Notes under the pieces: generated by a model | What the model was told of the DNA's origin: nothing | What the model saw: the letters and a program-made list of their open reading frames with translations, nothing else | The model's database searches: none | DNA from: an uncultured Clostridia bacterium | GTDB taxonomy: Bacteria; Bacillota; Clostridia; Christensenellales; Aristaeellaceae | Direction of reading: 5' to 3' | DNA length: 45,247 bases | Assembly: GCA_946407745.1 (NCBI GenBank) | Contig: CAMJPQ010000023.1 | Span: 1-45,247, forward strand | Part shown: positions 6,912 through 14,203 of the stretch, piece by piece | Numbering within the stretch: position 1 is the first letter of the stretch | Layout of the letters: each line of letters starts with the position of its first letter | Made by a program: the position numbers and the translations under genes

Positions 6912-9900
6912 ATGAAATTTGAGCTGAATAAAGCAACCATGTCCGCCATAGATGAAATCGGCGGGCATATGCCGGGCGGCTTCTTTATCTACAGGGCAGA
7001 CGAGACCGGTGAACTGATCTACGCAAACAGGGCGGTGCTGCGGATTTACGGCTGTGAAAGCCTGGAGGAGTTCAAGGCGCTGACGGGCTTCCGCTTCCGA
7101 GGCATGGTGCACCCGGAGGACTATGACCGCACAGAGGCGGAGATCACACGGCAGATCAATGCCAGCGCGGAAAAGCAGGACCACGCCGAATACCGCATCA
7201 TTCGCCGCGACGGCGCCGTCCGCTGGGTGGATGACTACGGCCACTATTCCGATACGGAGGAATACGGCGGCATTTTTGTCGTTTTTATCTCAGACATTAC
7301 GGACAAGCAGACAGAGCGTGAAAAGGACGAGGCCACGCGCAGCGCGGTCATCTCCACACTTACCAACGCGTACAATACGGTATGGCTGATCAACGATGTG
7401 GAAACGGAGAGCTGCTCGCTGTACCACACCGACATGGACGGCGCGCACACCGAGGCGATCCGCAACGCGCTGAGCCATGAAAAATACACCGACACAAAGA
7501 CGCAGTACGTGGACACCATGGTCGCCGAAGAAGACCGGGAGAGGATGCAGGAGCAGATCAGCCTGCCCTACATCATGAAGCAGCTGGAGACAAAGAACCA
7601 GTTCTCGGTGAATTTCATCCGCGCGCTGGCCTCCGGCCCGCGGCACTACCGCATAGACTTTGGCAAGGTGCATATGCCCGGAGACCGGATGGGGGTCACC
7701 ATGGGCTTCAAGGACGTGGATGAGGAGGTCCGGCAGGGCCGCGCCATGCGGAAGGCGCTGGAGGAAGCCAGGCAGACGAAGGTGGAGAACCAGCGCCTGA
7801 TGAGTGAGATCCAGTCCGCCGAGAAGCTGGCGGAGCTGATGGCCTCGGTTTCCTCCCTGATGAGCAATATGCCGGCCATGAGCTTTTCAAAGGATGCCTC
7901 AACGCGGGTCTACCTGGCCTGCAACCAGGCCTTTGCGGAATACGCGGGAAAAAGGACGCCGGAGGAGGTGGTCGGGAATACCGATCATGACCTGTTTGAC
8001 CGGGAGACGGCGGACCACTTTGTGGAGGATGATACAAAGGCGCTGGACATGGACCGGGCGTACGTTTTCTTTGAAGATGTGCCGGACGCGACAGGCGCGG
8101 TGATCCGCAACCTGCAGACGACCAAGCTGAAGTTTACCGACGGCGCGGGACGGCTGTGCCTGCTGGGCATGTGCGTGGATGTCACAGAGATGACGCGCAT
8201 CAAAACGGCGGAGGCGACAGCGCACGCCAGGCAGCAGGAGCTGGAAGAAAAGCTGGCCCTGCAGGAGCAGATACTTGCCCAGGAGCGGCAGCAGAAAGAG
8301 CTGAACAGCATGATCACCGCGATGGCCTCAGACTACCGCAGTGTGTACCATGTCGACCTGGACACGGACGACGCGGTGTGCTACCGCGCTGATCCCGGTG
8401 ATGCCGGGCAGACGCCGGAGGGCGTCCATTTTCCGTACCGCCGCTGGCTGACGGACTACTGCGAGCAATGTGTGGACGCTGAGTTCAAGGAGGGCTTCCT
8501 GCGCTTCATCGACCCGGACAATATCCGCGAGGTGCTCGCACAGGAAAGGATCATGGCCTACCGCTACCTTGTCCACCGGGACGGGGCGGATTATTACGAG
8601 ATGCTCCGCATGGCCGGTGTGCGCCAGCCGAACCAGAGAGACGATCACACCATCCACGCCATTGGTGTCGGCTTCACTGTGATTGACGCGGAGATGCGTG
8701 AGACGATGGCCAGGAACCAGGCGCTGAGGGATGCCCTGGTCGCGGCGGAGGAGGCCAACAAGGCGAAGACCGCCTTCCTTTCCAACATGAGCCACGAGAT
8801 TCGCACCCCGATGAACGCCATTATCGGCCTGAACAACATCGCGATGAACGAGCCCTCCGCCAGTGACAAAATCAGGGAGTATCTCGGGAAAATAGGCACC
8901 TCGGCGCATCACCTGCTGGGCATTATCAACGACATCCTCGATATGAGCCGCATAGAGTCCGGCCGGATGGTGATCAGGAATGAGGAGTTCTCCTTCGCCA
9001 AATCGCTGGAGCAGGTCAATACGATCATCAGCGGGCAGTGCCGCGACAAGGGGCTGACATACGACTGCCGGATCAGGGGCAGGGTGGAGGATTACTATAT
9101 CGGCGATGACATGAAGCTGCGCCAGGTGATGATCAACATCCTTGGCAACGCCGTCAAGTTTACGCCGGAGGGGGGCCGGATCACCTTTGTGGTGGAGGAC
9201 GCCGCGCACTTCGACGGAAAGACGACGCTGCGCCTCACCATCAGCGACACGGGCATCGGCATGAGCCCCGACTACCTGCCAAGGCTGTTCGATCCCTTCA
9301 CACAGGAGGACTCCACCTCCACAAGCAAATACGGCAGCACCGGCCTGGGCATGCCGATCACCAAAAACATCGTGGAGATGATGAACGGCCATATCGACGT
9401 GGACAGTGAAAAGGGAAGGGGCACAGTTTTCACGGTCACGGTGACACTGACGGACGCGGACCACAGGGGGGCGGAGACCGGAGAGGGCGCGCTGCACCCG
9501 CATGAGATGTGTGTGCTGGTGATTGACGACGACCCCATCGCCTGCGAGCACGCGCAGATTGTGCTGGAACAGGTGGGTGTTTCCTGCGAAAAGGCGCTGT
9601 CCGGCCTGGAGGGCATCGAGATGGTGCGGCTGCGCCACGCCCGGAGGCAGCCGTATAACCTGATACTGGTGGACTGGAAGATGCCGGACCTGGACGGCCT
9701 GGAAACGACGAGGCAAATCCGCGCGGCGGTGGGCAGCGAGACGCCGATCATCATCCTGACCTCCTACAGCTGGGAGGACATCATGGATGAGGCCAGGGAG
9801 GCGGGTGTGGATACCTTCGCGGCCAAGCCGCTGTTCGCGGGCACGGTGCTGAATGAGTTCCGCGAGGCGTTCAAAAAGAAAAACGCCCGCCTGGAGAAGG

Positions 9901-10298
9901 ATACAGCGGACCTCACCGGCCGGCGTGTGCTGCTGGCGGAGGACGTGGCTGTCAACGCGGAGATCATGATGATGGTGCTGTCCATGCGCGCGATGGAGGT
10001 GGATCACGCGGAAAACGGGCAGATCGCTCTTGACATGTTTGAACAGCATGAGCCGGGCTATTACGCTGCCGTGCTGATAGATATGCGCATGCCCGTGATG
10101 GACGGCCTGGAGGCGACCAGGAGAATCCGCGCCCTGAACCGGCCGGACGCGCAGACCGTACCGATCATCGCGCTGACGGCCAACGCCTTTGACGAGGATG
10201 TGCAGCGGAGCATGCAGGCAGGTTTGAACGCGCACCTATCCAAGCCTGTGGAGCCGGAGGCCCTGTTCAGAACGCTGGAGGGAATGATCCATCCCTGA
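6912..10298 (+). CDS. Hybrid sensor histidine kinase, PAS domains and two receivers
   Basis: This 1128-residue cytosolic signalling kinase has no membrane helix. Domains in order: a PAS domain (about 15-125, GFFIYRADETGELIYANRA), a middle sensor region, another PAS-like domain (about 310-430), a third sensor region, a HisKA domain with phospho-acceptor His628 (NMSHEIRTPMNAIIG), a HATPase with GNAVKF, DTGIGM and GSTGLGM boxes, receiver 1 with Asp921 (ILVDWKMPD), and receiver 2 with Asp1057 (LIDMRMPVMDG). Both receivers keep the acidic pocket and the lysine (AKPL, SKPV). No HPt or output domain is attached, so phosphate must go to a partner encoded elsewhere. The ATG at 6912 is preferred because homology starts there, although AGGAGG is 15 bases upstream; the frame is open further 5'. 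An esterase gene follows closely. The signal is unknown. Confidence 0.9.
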   Translation: MKFELNKATMSAIDEIGGHMPGGFFIYRADETGELIYANRAVLRIYGCESLEEFKALTGFRFRGMVHPEDYDRTEAEITRQINASAEKQDHAEYRIIRRDGAVRWVDDYGHYSDTEEYGGIFVVFISDITDKQTEREKDEATRSAVISTLTNAYNTVWLINDVETESCSLYHTDMDGAHTEAIRNALSHEKYTDTKTQYVDTMVAEEDRERMQEQISLPYIMKQLETKNQFSVNFIRALASGPRHYRIDFGKVHMPGDRMGVTMGFKDVDEEVRQGRAMRKALEEARQTKVENQRLMSEIQSAEKLAELMASVSSLMSNMPAMSFSKDASTRVYLACNQAFAEYAGKRTPEEVVGNTDHDLFDRETADHFVEDDTKALDMDRAYVFFEDVPDATGAVIRNLQTTKLKFTDGAGRLCLLGMCVDVTEMTRIKTAEATAHARQQELEEKLALQEQILAQERQQKELNSMITAMASDYRSVYHVDLDTDDAVCYRADPGDAGQTPEGVHFPYRRWLTDYCEQCVDAEFKEGFLRFIDPDNIREVLAQERIMAYRYLVHRDGADYYEMLRMAGVRQPNQRDDHTIHAIGVGFTVIDAEMRETMARNQALRDALVAAEEANKAKTAFLSNMSHEIRTPMNAIIGLNNIAMNEPSASDKIREYLGKIGTSAHHLLGIINDILDMSRIESGRMVIRNEEFSFAKSLEQVNTIISGQCRDKGLTYDCRIRGRVEDYYIGDDMKLRQVMINILGNAVKFTPEGGRITFVVEDAAHFDGKTTLRLTISDTGIGMSPDYLPRLFDPFTQEDSTSTSKYGSTGLGMPITKNIVEMMNGHIDVDSEKGRGTVFTVTVTLTDADHRGAETGEGALHPHEMCVLVIDDDPIACEHAQIVLEQVGVSCEKALSGLEGIEMVRLRHARRQPYNLILVDWKMPDLDGLETTRQIRAAVGSETPIIILTSYSWEDIMDEAREAGVDTFAAKPLFAGTVLNEFREAFKKKNARLEKDTADLTGRRVLLAEDVAVNAEIMMMVLSMRAMEVDHAENGQIALDMFEQHEPGYYAAVLIDMRMPVMDGLEATRRIRALNRPDAQTVPIIALTANAFDEDVQRSMQAGLNAHLSKPVEPEALFRTLEGMIHP

Positions 10299-10338
10299 CA
10301 GGCTGCTGAAGCAGATGTACCAAGAAAATGGAGGAGCA

Positions 10339-11109
10339 ATGACCATGCTGAGCATTCCGTCCGGCTTCACTCAGCCCTGCGAAAACGGGGGCTGGGTTTC
10401 ACGGCTTGAGTACGGCAGGAAGTTTGCCCTGCTGTATACCCCGGCAAAGCCGGCCGACCGCATACTGTACCTGATCCACGGCGGTGGGGGAGACCAGCAC
10501 GCATTTTTCTGCCCTGCCTTCCTGAATATGGTGGATCACATGATTGCCTGTGGCATGCTGCAGCCGCTGTATATCGTGTCCCCGTGTTTCTACAGCCCGG
10601 AAGAAAAGGATAAGCGGCCGGCGTCCTCCGGTGTGGCGGTAAAGGCCTTTCCGAGGGAGCTGCGGGAGGAAATCATCCCGCTGGCGGAAGGGGCCGCCGG
10701 CATGGCCTTTGACCGGGAGCGCCGCGCCATCGGGGGCTTTTCCATGGGCGGGGTAGCCACCTGGTATGCCTTCATACAGGCGCTGGATCTGTTCTGCTGG
10801 TTCCTGCCCCTCAGCGGCGATTGCTGGGCGCTTGGCGAAAAGGGCGGCGGCACACACCCTGTCGAAACGGCTGAGGCGCTGGCACTTGCGGCGAAGGAAC
10901 AGGGAGCGGCGGACTGGCGCATACACGCCATGACCGGCTCTCAGGACATTGCCTTTCCCAACCTGGACGCCCAGGTCAGGGCCATGGAGGCGATGCCCGA
11001 CGTGTTTGGCAAACGGCTGAGCTATGAGGTGCTGGAGGGCGGAGTGCACGATTATGAGACGATGTTCCGCTATCTGTTCAACGCCCTGCCGCTGCTGTTT
11101 GTTGGGTGA
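10339..11109 (+). CDS. Alpha/beta-hydrolase, esterase D / CE1-like
   Basis: This 256-residue protein belongs to the putative esterase family (PF00756-like) that includes feruloyl and acetyl xylan esterases. The nucleophile is Ser135 in GGFSMGG, a likely acid is Asp203 in GSQD, and the His is His237 in GGVHDY; an oxyanion-type LIHGGGG lies at 45-51. There is no signal peptide, so it acts in the cytoplasm, perhaps removing acyl groups from imported xylo-oligosaccharides; the substrate is inferred. The start at 10339 (MTM) sits just after GGAGGAG; the second ATG two codons on is equally possible. It begins 40 bases after the kinase stop and is probably co-transcribed. Confidence 0.82.
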   Translation: MTMLSIPSGFTQPCENGGWVSRLEYGRKFALLYTPAKPADRILYLIHGGGGDQHAFFCPAFLNMVDHMIACGMLQPLYIVSPCFYSPEEKDKRPASSGVAVKAFPRELREEIIPLAEGAAGMAFDRERRAIGGFSMGGVATWYAFIQALDLFCWFLPLSGDCWALGEKGGGTHPVETAEALALAAKEQGAADWRIHAMTGSQDIAFPNLDAQVRAMEAMPDVFGKRLSYEVLEGGVHDYETMFRYLFNALPLLFVG

Positions 11110-11114
11110 AGGAG

Positions 11115-11148
11115 CGGTCTGCGGCGGCGCAACTGTCCGCCGCAGACC
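11115..11148. other. Perfect inverted repeat after the esterase gene
   Basis: GCGGTCTGCGGCGG and its complement, separated by about 6-8 bases, form a long stable stem. On the plus strand it is followed by six A, not T, so it is not a standard intrinsic terminator. It may still stop or protect the esterase transcript. Confidence 0.6.
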
Positions 11149-11174
11149 GCAAAAAATGTTCGGAAAATTTCCTC

Positions 11175-11203
11175 TTGACAAATGGATGGTTGTTTGGTAT
11201 ATT
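11175..11203 (+). promoter_or_regulatory. Promoter of the tRNA cluster
   Basis: Consensus TTGACA (11175-11180), 17 bases, TATATT (11198-11203), about 67 bases before tRNA-Val. This is one of the strongest promoter matches in the window, as expected for stable RNA. Confidence 0.85.
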
Positions 11204-11270
11204 AATCAAGCGCGATGGAGCGGAGGCCAAAAGGCGGCCGCCTGGCGCAGACAATCGCCGTGGTGATTGG

Positions 11271-11343
11271 GGGAGCATAGCTCAGCTGGGAGAGCACTTG
11301 CCTTACAAGCAAGGGGTCACAGGTTCGAGCCCTGTTGTTCCCA
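11271..11343 (+). tRNA. tRNA-Val (anticodon TAC)
   Basis: Cloverleaf with acceptor GGGAGCA/TGTTCCC, D-arm GCTC/GAGC, anticodon loop CTTACAA (TAC, valine) and T-arm with TTCGAGC. CCA is not encoded (TCA follows). First of five tRNAs on one transcript. Confidence 0.95.
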
Positions 11344-11357
11344 TCATTCCATCTCAT

Positions 11358-11434
11358 GGCCCGGTAGCTCAGTTGGTTAGAGCGCCAGCCTGTCACGTTG
11401 GAGGTCGAGGGTTCGAGCCCCTTCCGGGTCGCCA
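11358..11434 (+). tRNA. tRNA-Asp (anticodon GTC)
   Basis: Acceptor GGCCCGG/CCGGGTC, anticodon loop CTGTCAC (GTC, aspartate), T-loop TTCGAGC, discriminator G and encoded CCA. 77 nt including CCA. Confidence 0.95.
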
Positions 11435-11439
11435 AATTT

Positions 11440-11515
11440 GCCTCGGTAGCTCAGTCGGTAGAGCAGCAGACTGAAAATCTGCGTGTCGGTGGTTCGATTC
11501 CGCCCCGCGGCACCA
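11440..11515 (+). tRNA. tRNA-Phe (anticodon GAA)
   Basis: 76 nt including encoded CCA. Anticodon stem GCAGA/TCTGC with loop CTGAAAA (GAA, phenylalanine); T-arm GGTGG/CCGCC. The acceptor stem GCCTCGG/CCGCGGC has a T-C mismatch at the fourth pair. Confidence 0.93.
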
Positions 11516-11522
11516 TATATAT

Positions 11523-11598
11523 GCGGTAGTAGCTCAGTTGGTAGAGCGCCACCTTGCCAAGGTGGAGGTCGCGGGTCCGAGCCCCGTCTACCGCTCCA
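11523..11598 (+). tRNA. tRNA-Gly (anticodon GCC)
   Basis: Acceptor GCGGTAG/CTACCGC, anticodon stem CCACC/GGTGG with loop TTGCCAA (GCC, glycine), T-arm CGGG-type, CCA encoded. 76 nt. Confidence 0.95.
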
Positions 11599-11609
11599 TT
11601 TCTTTATCT

Positions 11610-11681
11610 GGTGCCATCGCCAAGTGGTAAGGCAAAGGTCTGCAAAACCTTTATGCCCCGGTTCAAATCCGGGTGGCACCT
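11610..11681 (+). tRNA. tRNA-Cys (anticodon GCA)
   Basis: Acceptor GGTGCCA/TGGCACC, anticodon stem AAGGT/ACCTT with loop CTGCAAA (GCA, cysteine), T-arm CCCGG/CCGGG. CCA is not encoded. Confidence 0.94.
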
Positions 11682-11688
11682 CGCATAG

Positions 11689-11720
11689 ACCCTTCGCCGG
11701 TTTGGCGAAGGGTTTTCCTG
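11689..11720 (+). terminator. Terminator of the tRNA cluster
   Basis: Ten-base-pair stem ACCCTTCGCC (11689-11698) with its complement (11704-11713), 5-nt loop, followed by TTTCCTGTCTTT. Confidence 0.85.
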
Positions 11721-11743
11721 TCTTTGAACTGCTCAGGCCGCCG

Positions 11744-11772
11744 TTGACAGTGCCGCGGAAATTTGTTACAAT
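11744..11772 (+). promoter_or_regulatory. Promoter of hisS
   Basis: TTGACA (11744-11749), 17 bases, TACAAT (11767-11772). The roughly 85-base leader has one small GC hairpin but no T-box specifier or anti-terminator motif. Confidence 0.85.
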
Positions 11773-11863
11773 CCCACACAGGCCGGGAATGAAGGCCGTA
11801 TGCAGTGTATACGCCCCCGCAGCGCAGCTGTGAGGGGCTTTCAAAACCTGAAGGAGGCAAACC

Positions 11864-13126
11864 ATGCTGACGACACAGGCACCCAGAGGAACCCGCGATG
11901 TGCTGCCGCAGGACAGCTACCGCTGGCAATATGTAGAAGCAAAAATGCGTACCGCCGCTGCCGAGGGCGGCTACCGCGAGGTGCGCACCCCTGTGTTTGA
12001 GCACACAGAGCTGTTCCTGCGCGGCGTGGGTGATACCACCGACATTGTGCAGAAGGAGATGTACACCTTCAAGGACAAGGGGGACCGCTCCATCACCCTC
12101 AAGCCGGAGGGCACGGCCGGCGCGGCGAGGTGCCTGCTGGAACACAACCTCTACGCCGATGCCCTGCCCTGCAAAATGTACTATCTGAACGCGCCGATCT
12201 TCCGCTATGAGGCGCCGCAGTCCGGCCGCCTGCGCGAACACCACCAGTTTGGCCTGGAGTGCTTCGGCGCGAAAGAGGCCACCGTGGACGCGGAGCTGAT
12301 TCTCACCGCCTACAGGCTGCTCAGCGACCTGGGGGTGAAGAATCTATCGGTGAACATCAATTCCATCGGCTGCCCGCAGTGCCGCCCGAAGTACCACGCG
12401 GCGCTGAAGGCCTTCCTGGCGGGCAAGGTCGAGTGCCTGTGCGCGGACTGCAAAAACCGGTATGAGCGCAACCCCCTGCGCGTGCTGGACTGCAAGGTGG
12501 AAACCTGCCGCGAGCAGGTGAAGGATGCACCCTCCATGCTGGATTACCTGTGCGAGGAGTGCCGCGAACACTTTGAACAGCTCAAGGAGTGCCTCGGCGC
12601 TTCCGGCGTGCCCTATCAGGTGGACAGCCGCATTGTGCGCGGGTTGGATTACTACACCAAGACCGTGTTTGAACTGATCACCCGGACAGAGGACGGCAAC
12701 CTGACCGTGTGCGGCGGCGGAAGATACGACAACCTGGTGGAGCAGCTCGGCGGTGATCCGCTGCCCGCCGTGGGCTTTGGCATGGGCATCGAGCGCGTGC
12801 TGATGCTGCTGGACAGCGAGGGCGTCACGATTCCCCAGCCGGCGCAGTACGATGTGTTCGTGACCCGCATGAACGGGTATGACCTGCAGGCCTTCACCCT
12901 GGTGCAGCGCCTGCGCGGCGCGGGCCTCAGGGCGGATATGGACCACTGCGGGCGCAGCCTGAAGGCGCAATTCAAATACGCGAACAAGACTGCCGCGCGC
13001 TTCACTGCCACCATCGGCGAAGAAGAGGCGCAGAGCGGCACCGTGAAGCTGAAGAACATGGAAACCCGTGAGGAAAAGACGGTTCCGGTGGACGAAGCCG
13101 CGGAGACGATTCGGAACTGGGCATAA
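11864..13126 (+). CDS. hisS: Histidine--tRNA ligase
   Basis: This 420-residue class II synthetase charges tRNA-His in the cytoplasm. Visible landmarks: N-terminal APRGTRDVLP, motif 2 region RYEAPQSGRLREHHQFGLE, the histidine-binding RGLDYYTKTVFE near 260-270, GGGRYDNL, motif 3 GFGMGIERVLMLL, and a C-terminal anticodon-binding domain from about 325. Length is normal. GGAGG lies 7 bases before the ATG. It has its own promoter just after the tRNA cluster terminator and ends at a strong bidirectional terminator. Confidence 0.97.
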   Translation: MLTTQAPRGTRDVLPQDSYRWQYVEAKMRTAAAEGGYREVRTPVFEHTELFLRGVGDTTDIVQKEMYTFKDKGDRSITLKPEGTAGAARCLLEHNLYADALPCKMYYLNAPIFRYEAPQSGRLREHHQFGLECFGAKEATVDAELILTAYRLLSDLGVKNLSVNINSIGCPQCRPKYHAALKAFLAGKVECLCADCKNRYERNPLRVLDCKVETCREQVKDAPSMLDYLCEECREHFEQLKECLGASGVPYQVDSRIVRGLDYYTKTVFELITRTEDGNLTVCGGGRYDNLVEQLGGDPLPAVGFGMGIERVLMLLDSEGVTIPQPAQYDVFVTRMNGYDLQAFTLVQRLRGAGLRADMDHCGRSLKAQFKYANKTAARFTATIGEEEAQSGTVKLKNMETREEKTVPVDEAAETIRNWA

Positions 13127-13131
13127 GCAAC

Positions 13132-13170
13132 CACAGAAAAACGCGCAAAAGGCGCGTTTTTCTGTGCTGT
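13132..13170. terminator. Bidirectional terminator between hisS and the oxidase-like gene
   Basis: A 15-bp stem, CACAGAAAAACGCGC (13132-13146) with its complement (13152-13166), loop AAAAG. Its A/T-rich flanks give a T run in either direction, so it can serve both converging genes. Confidence 0.85.
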
Positions 13171-13206
13171 TTTACATGGCAGTCAAGCATGCTGATCGGA
13201 CGTGGG

Positions 13207-13683
13207 CTATCTTTCGGTGACCAGCTTCCCGGTCATGTGCTCGGGGGTCAGCGCGAGCAGGAGGGTTCCCGGCCCGGAGTGGAGGATTTCGTTCTCGATG
13301 TACTGCTCATCCGAGGTGAACTTGTAGCTGAGCAGGCGGGAGATCTCATTGATCCTTTCCTGATCCTCGATCAGCTCGATCCGGCCGAAAACGATCACGC
13401 TGCGGATGCGCAGGAACCATTCGCCCTCCTGACGGCAGCCCTGATCGTAAACGCAGAAGGATGCTTTATCGTGGCGCCTCACCGCGTCAATTCTGTGCCC
13501 ACGCTTTCCGCCGTGGAAATAGATTTTTCCGTCTGCCTCGCAGTAATAATGGTTGAGGGGCATTCCGTAGGGATAATCGTCATCCCCGAGTACGGACAGC
13601 ACGCCTCTCAGCTCCTGCTTGAGTATCGAGACGCATTCCTCTTCTGACAGCTGCTGCCGGATGCGGACCATTTCACGAAACAT
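13207..13683 (-). CDS. Pyridoxamine 5'-phosphate oxidase-family flavoprotein
   Basis: This 158-residue protein has the split-barrel fold that binds FMN, of the NimA-like branch: GVLSVLGDDDYPYGMPLNHY, then IYFHGGKRGHRIDAVRRHDK and ASFCVYDQG. Family members reduce nitro compounds or flavin-dependent substrates; the actual substrate here is unknown. I start at the ATG at 13683 because AAGGAGAG precedes it by 6 bases; an in-frame ATG at 13734 overlaps the upstream gene and lacks a site. It lies downstream of the TfoX-N gene in the same direction and is probably co-transcribed with it. Confidence 0.85.
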   Translation of the reverse strand: MFREMVRIRQQLSEEECVSILKQELRGVLSVLGDDDYPYGMPLNHYYCEADGKIYFHGGKRGHRIDAVRRHDKASFCVYDQGCRQEGEWFLRIRSVIVFGRIELIEDQERINEISRLLSYKFTSDEQYIENEILHSGPGTLLLALTPEHMTGKLVTER

Positions 13684-13730
13684 GTAGGCTCTCCTTTCCT
13701 CTGTTGAACGGCAGGGCCTGCCCTTCCGGA

Positions 13731-14045
13731 TCATTTCTTTTTCCCGGATGCCGGGACCTCACCGGCGATACGCTCCAGCAGAGCACAGAGAAACGCGCTG
13801 TCGTCCACCCGGTCCACCAGCAGCATTTCCTTTGCGCCGGGATACGGCAGCTCCTTTTCGGCGCCTGGCAGCAAGTCCAGGGCAGAAGGGGTGATTTTCA
13901 CAAGAAGGCGGTCATCATAGATGCCGCCAACCAGCCTGCCGTGAACATAGATGAGGTATTCTCCCATCATGGCGCGCGAGGTGACGCCCTCCAGGCCGGA
14001 CAACTGGTCGATGATAAAGTCAAGATATCCGCGGCTTGATGCCAT
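13731..14045 (-). CDS. TfoX N-terminal domain protein
   Basis: This 104-residue protein matches the stand-alone TfoX-N domain (MASSRGYLDFIIDQLSGLEG, RAMMGEYLIYVHGRLVGGIY, DDRLLVKITPSA). It lacks the C-terminal half found in the competence regulator TfoX/Sxy of Gammaproteobacteria, so a competence role should not be assumed; these short proteins are common and uncharacterised. The C-terminus is lysine-rich (SGKKK). GAGGAGG lies 9 bases before the ATG. It is first in a two-gene unit with the flavoprotein, read from the promoter at 14132-14160. Confidence 0.85.
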   Translation of the reverse strand: MASSRGYLDFIIDQLSGLEGVTSRAMMGEYLIYVHGRLVGGIYDDRLLVKITPSALDLLPGAEKELPYPGAKEMLLVDRVDDSAFLCALLERIAGEVPASGKKK

Positions 14046-14131
14046 GGAAAGCGCCTCCTCTGCGGCCGTGCCAGGGGCAGGCAGTCCGCTCCATTTTTTT
14101 ATGCGATCGGAAAAGGTTCCCTGCTACTGCG

Positions 14132-14160
14132 ATGATAGCAAACGCGCTCCTCCATGTCAA
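14132..14160 (-). promoter_or_regulatory. Promoter of the TfoX-N gene
   Basis: On the minus strand TTGACA (14155-14160), 17 bases, TATCAT (14132-14137). It lies immediately after the GH43 terminator. Confidence 0.8.
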
Positions 14161-14164
14161 TACA

Positions 14165-14198
14165 GAGGAAAAGCCTGCCGCTGTGCAAGCGGCAGGCT
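14165..14198 (-). terminator. Terminator of the GH43 gene
   Basis: On the minus strand an 11-bp stem (14172-14182 with 14188-14198) with a 5-nt loop is followed by TTTCC, right after the GH43 stop codon. Confidence 0.85.
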
Positions 14199-14203
14199 GG
14201 GGC

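Noticed and set aside
11115-11148. Standard terminator after the esterase gene
   Set aside because: The stem is strong but is followed by A, not T, on the coding strand.
11773-11863. T-box leader before hisS
   Set aside because: Leader too short; no T-box AGGGUGG-type motif and no terminator/anti-terminator pair.
13731-14045. Competence regulator TfoX/Sxy
   Set aside because: Only the N-terminal domain is present; function in this group is unknown.
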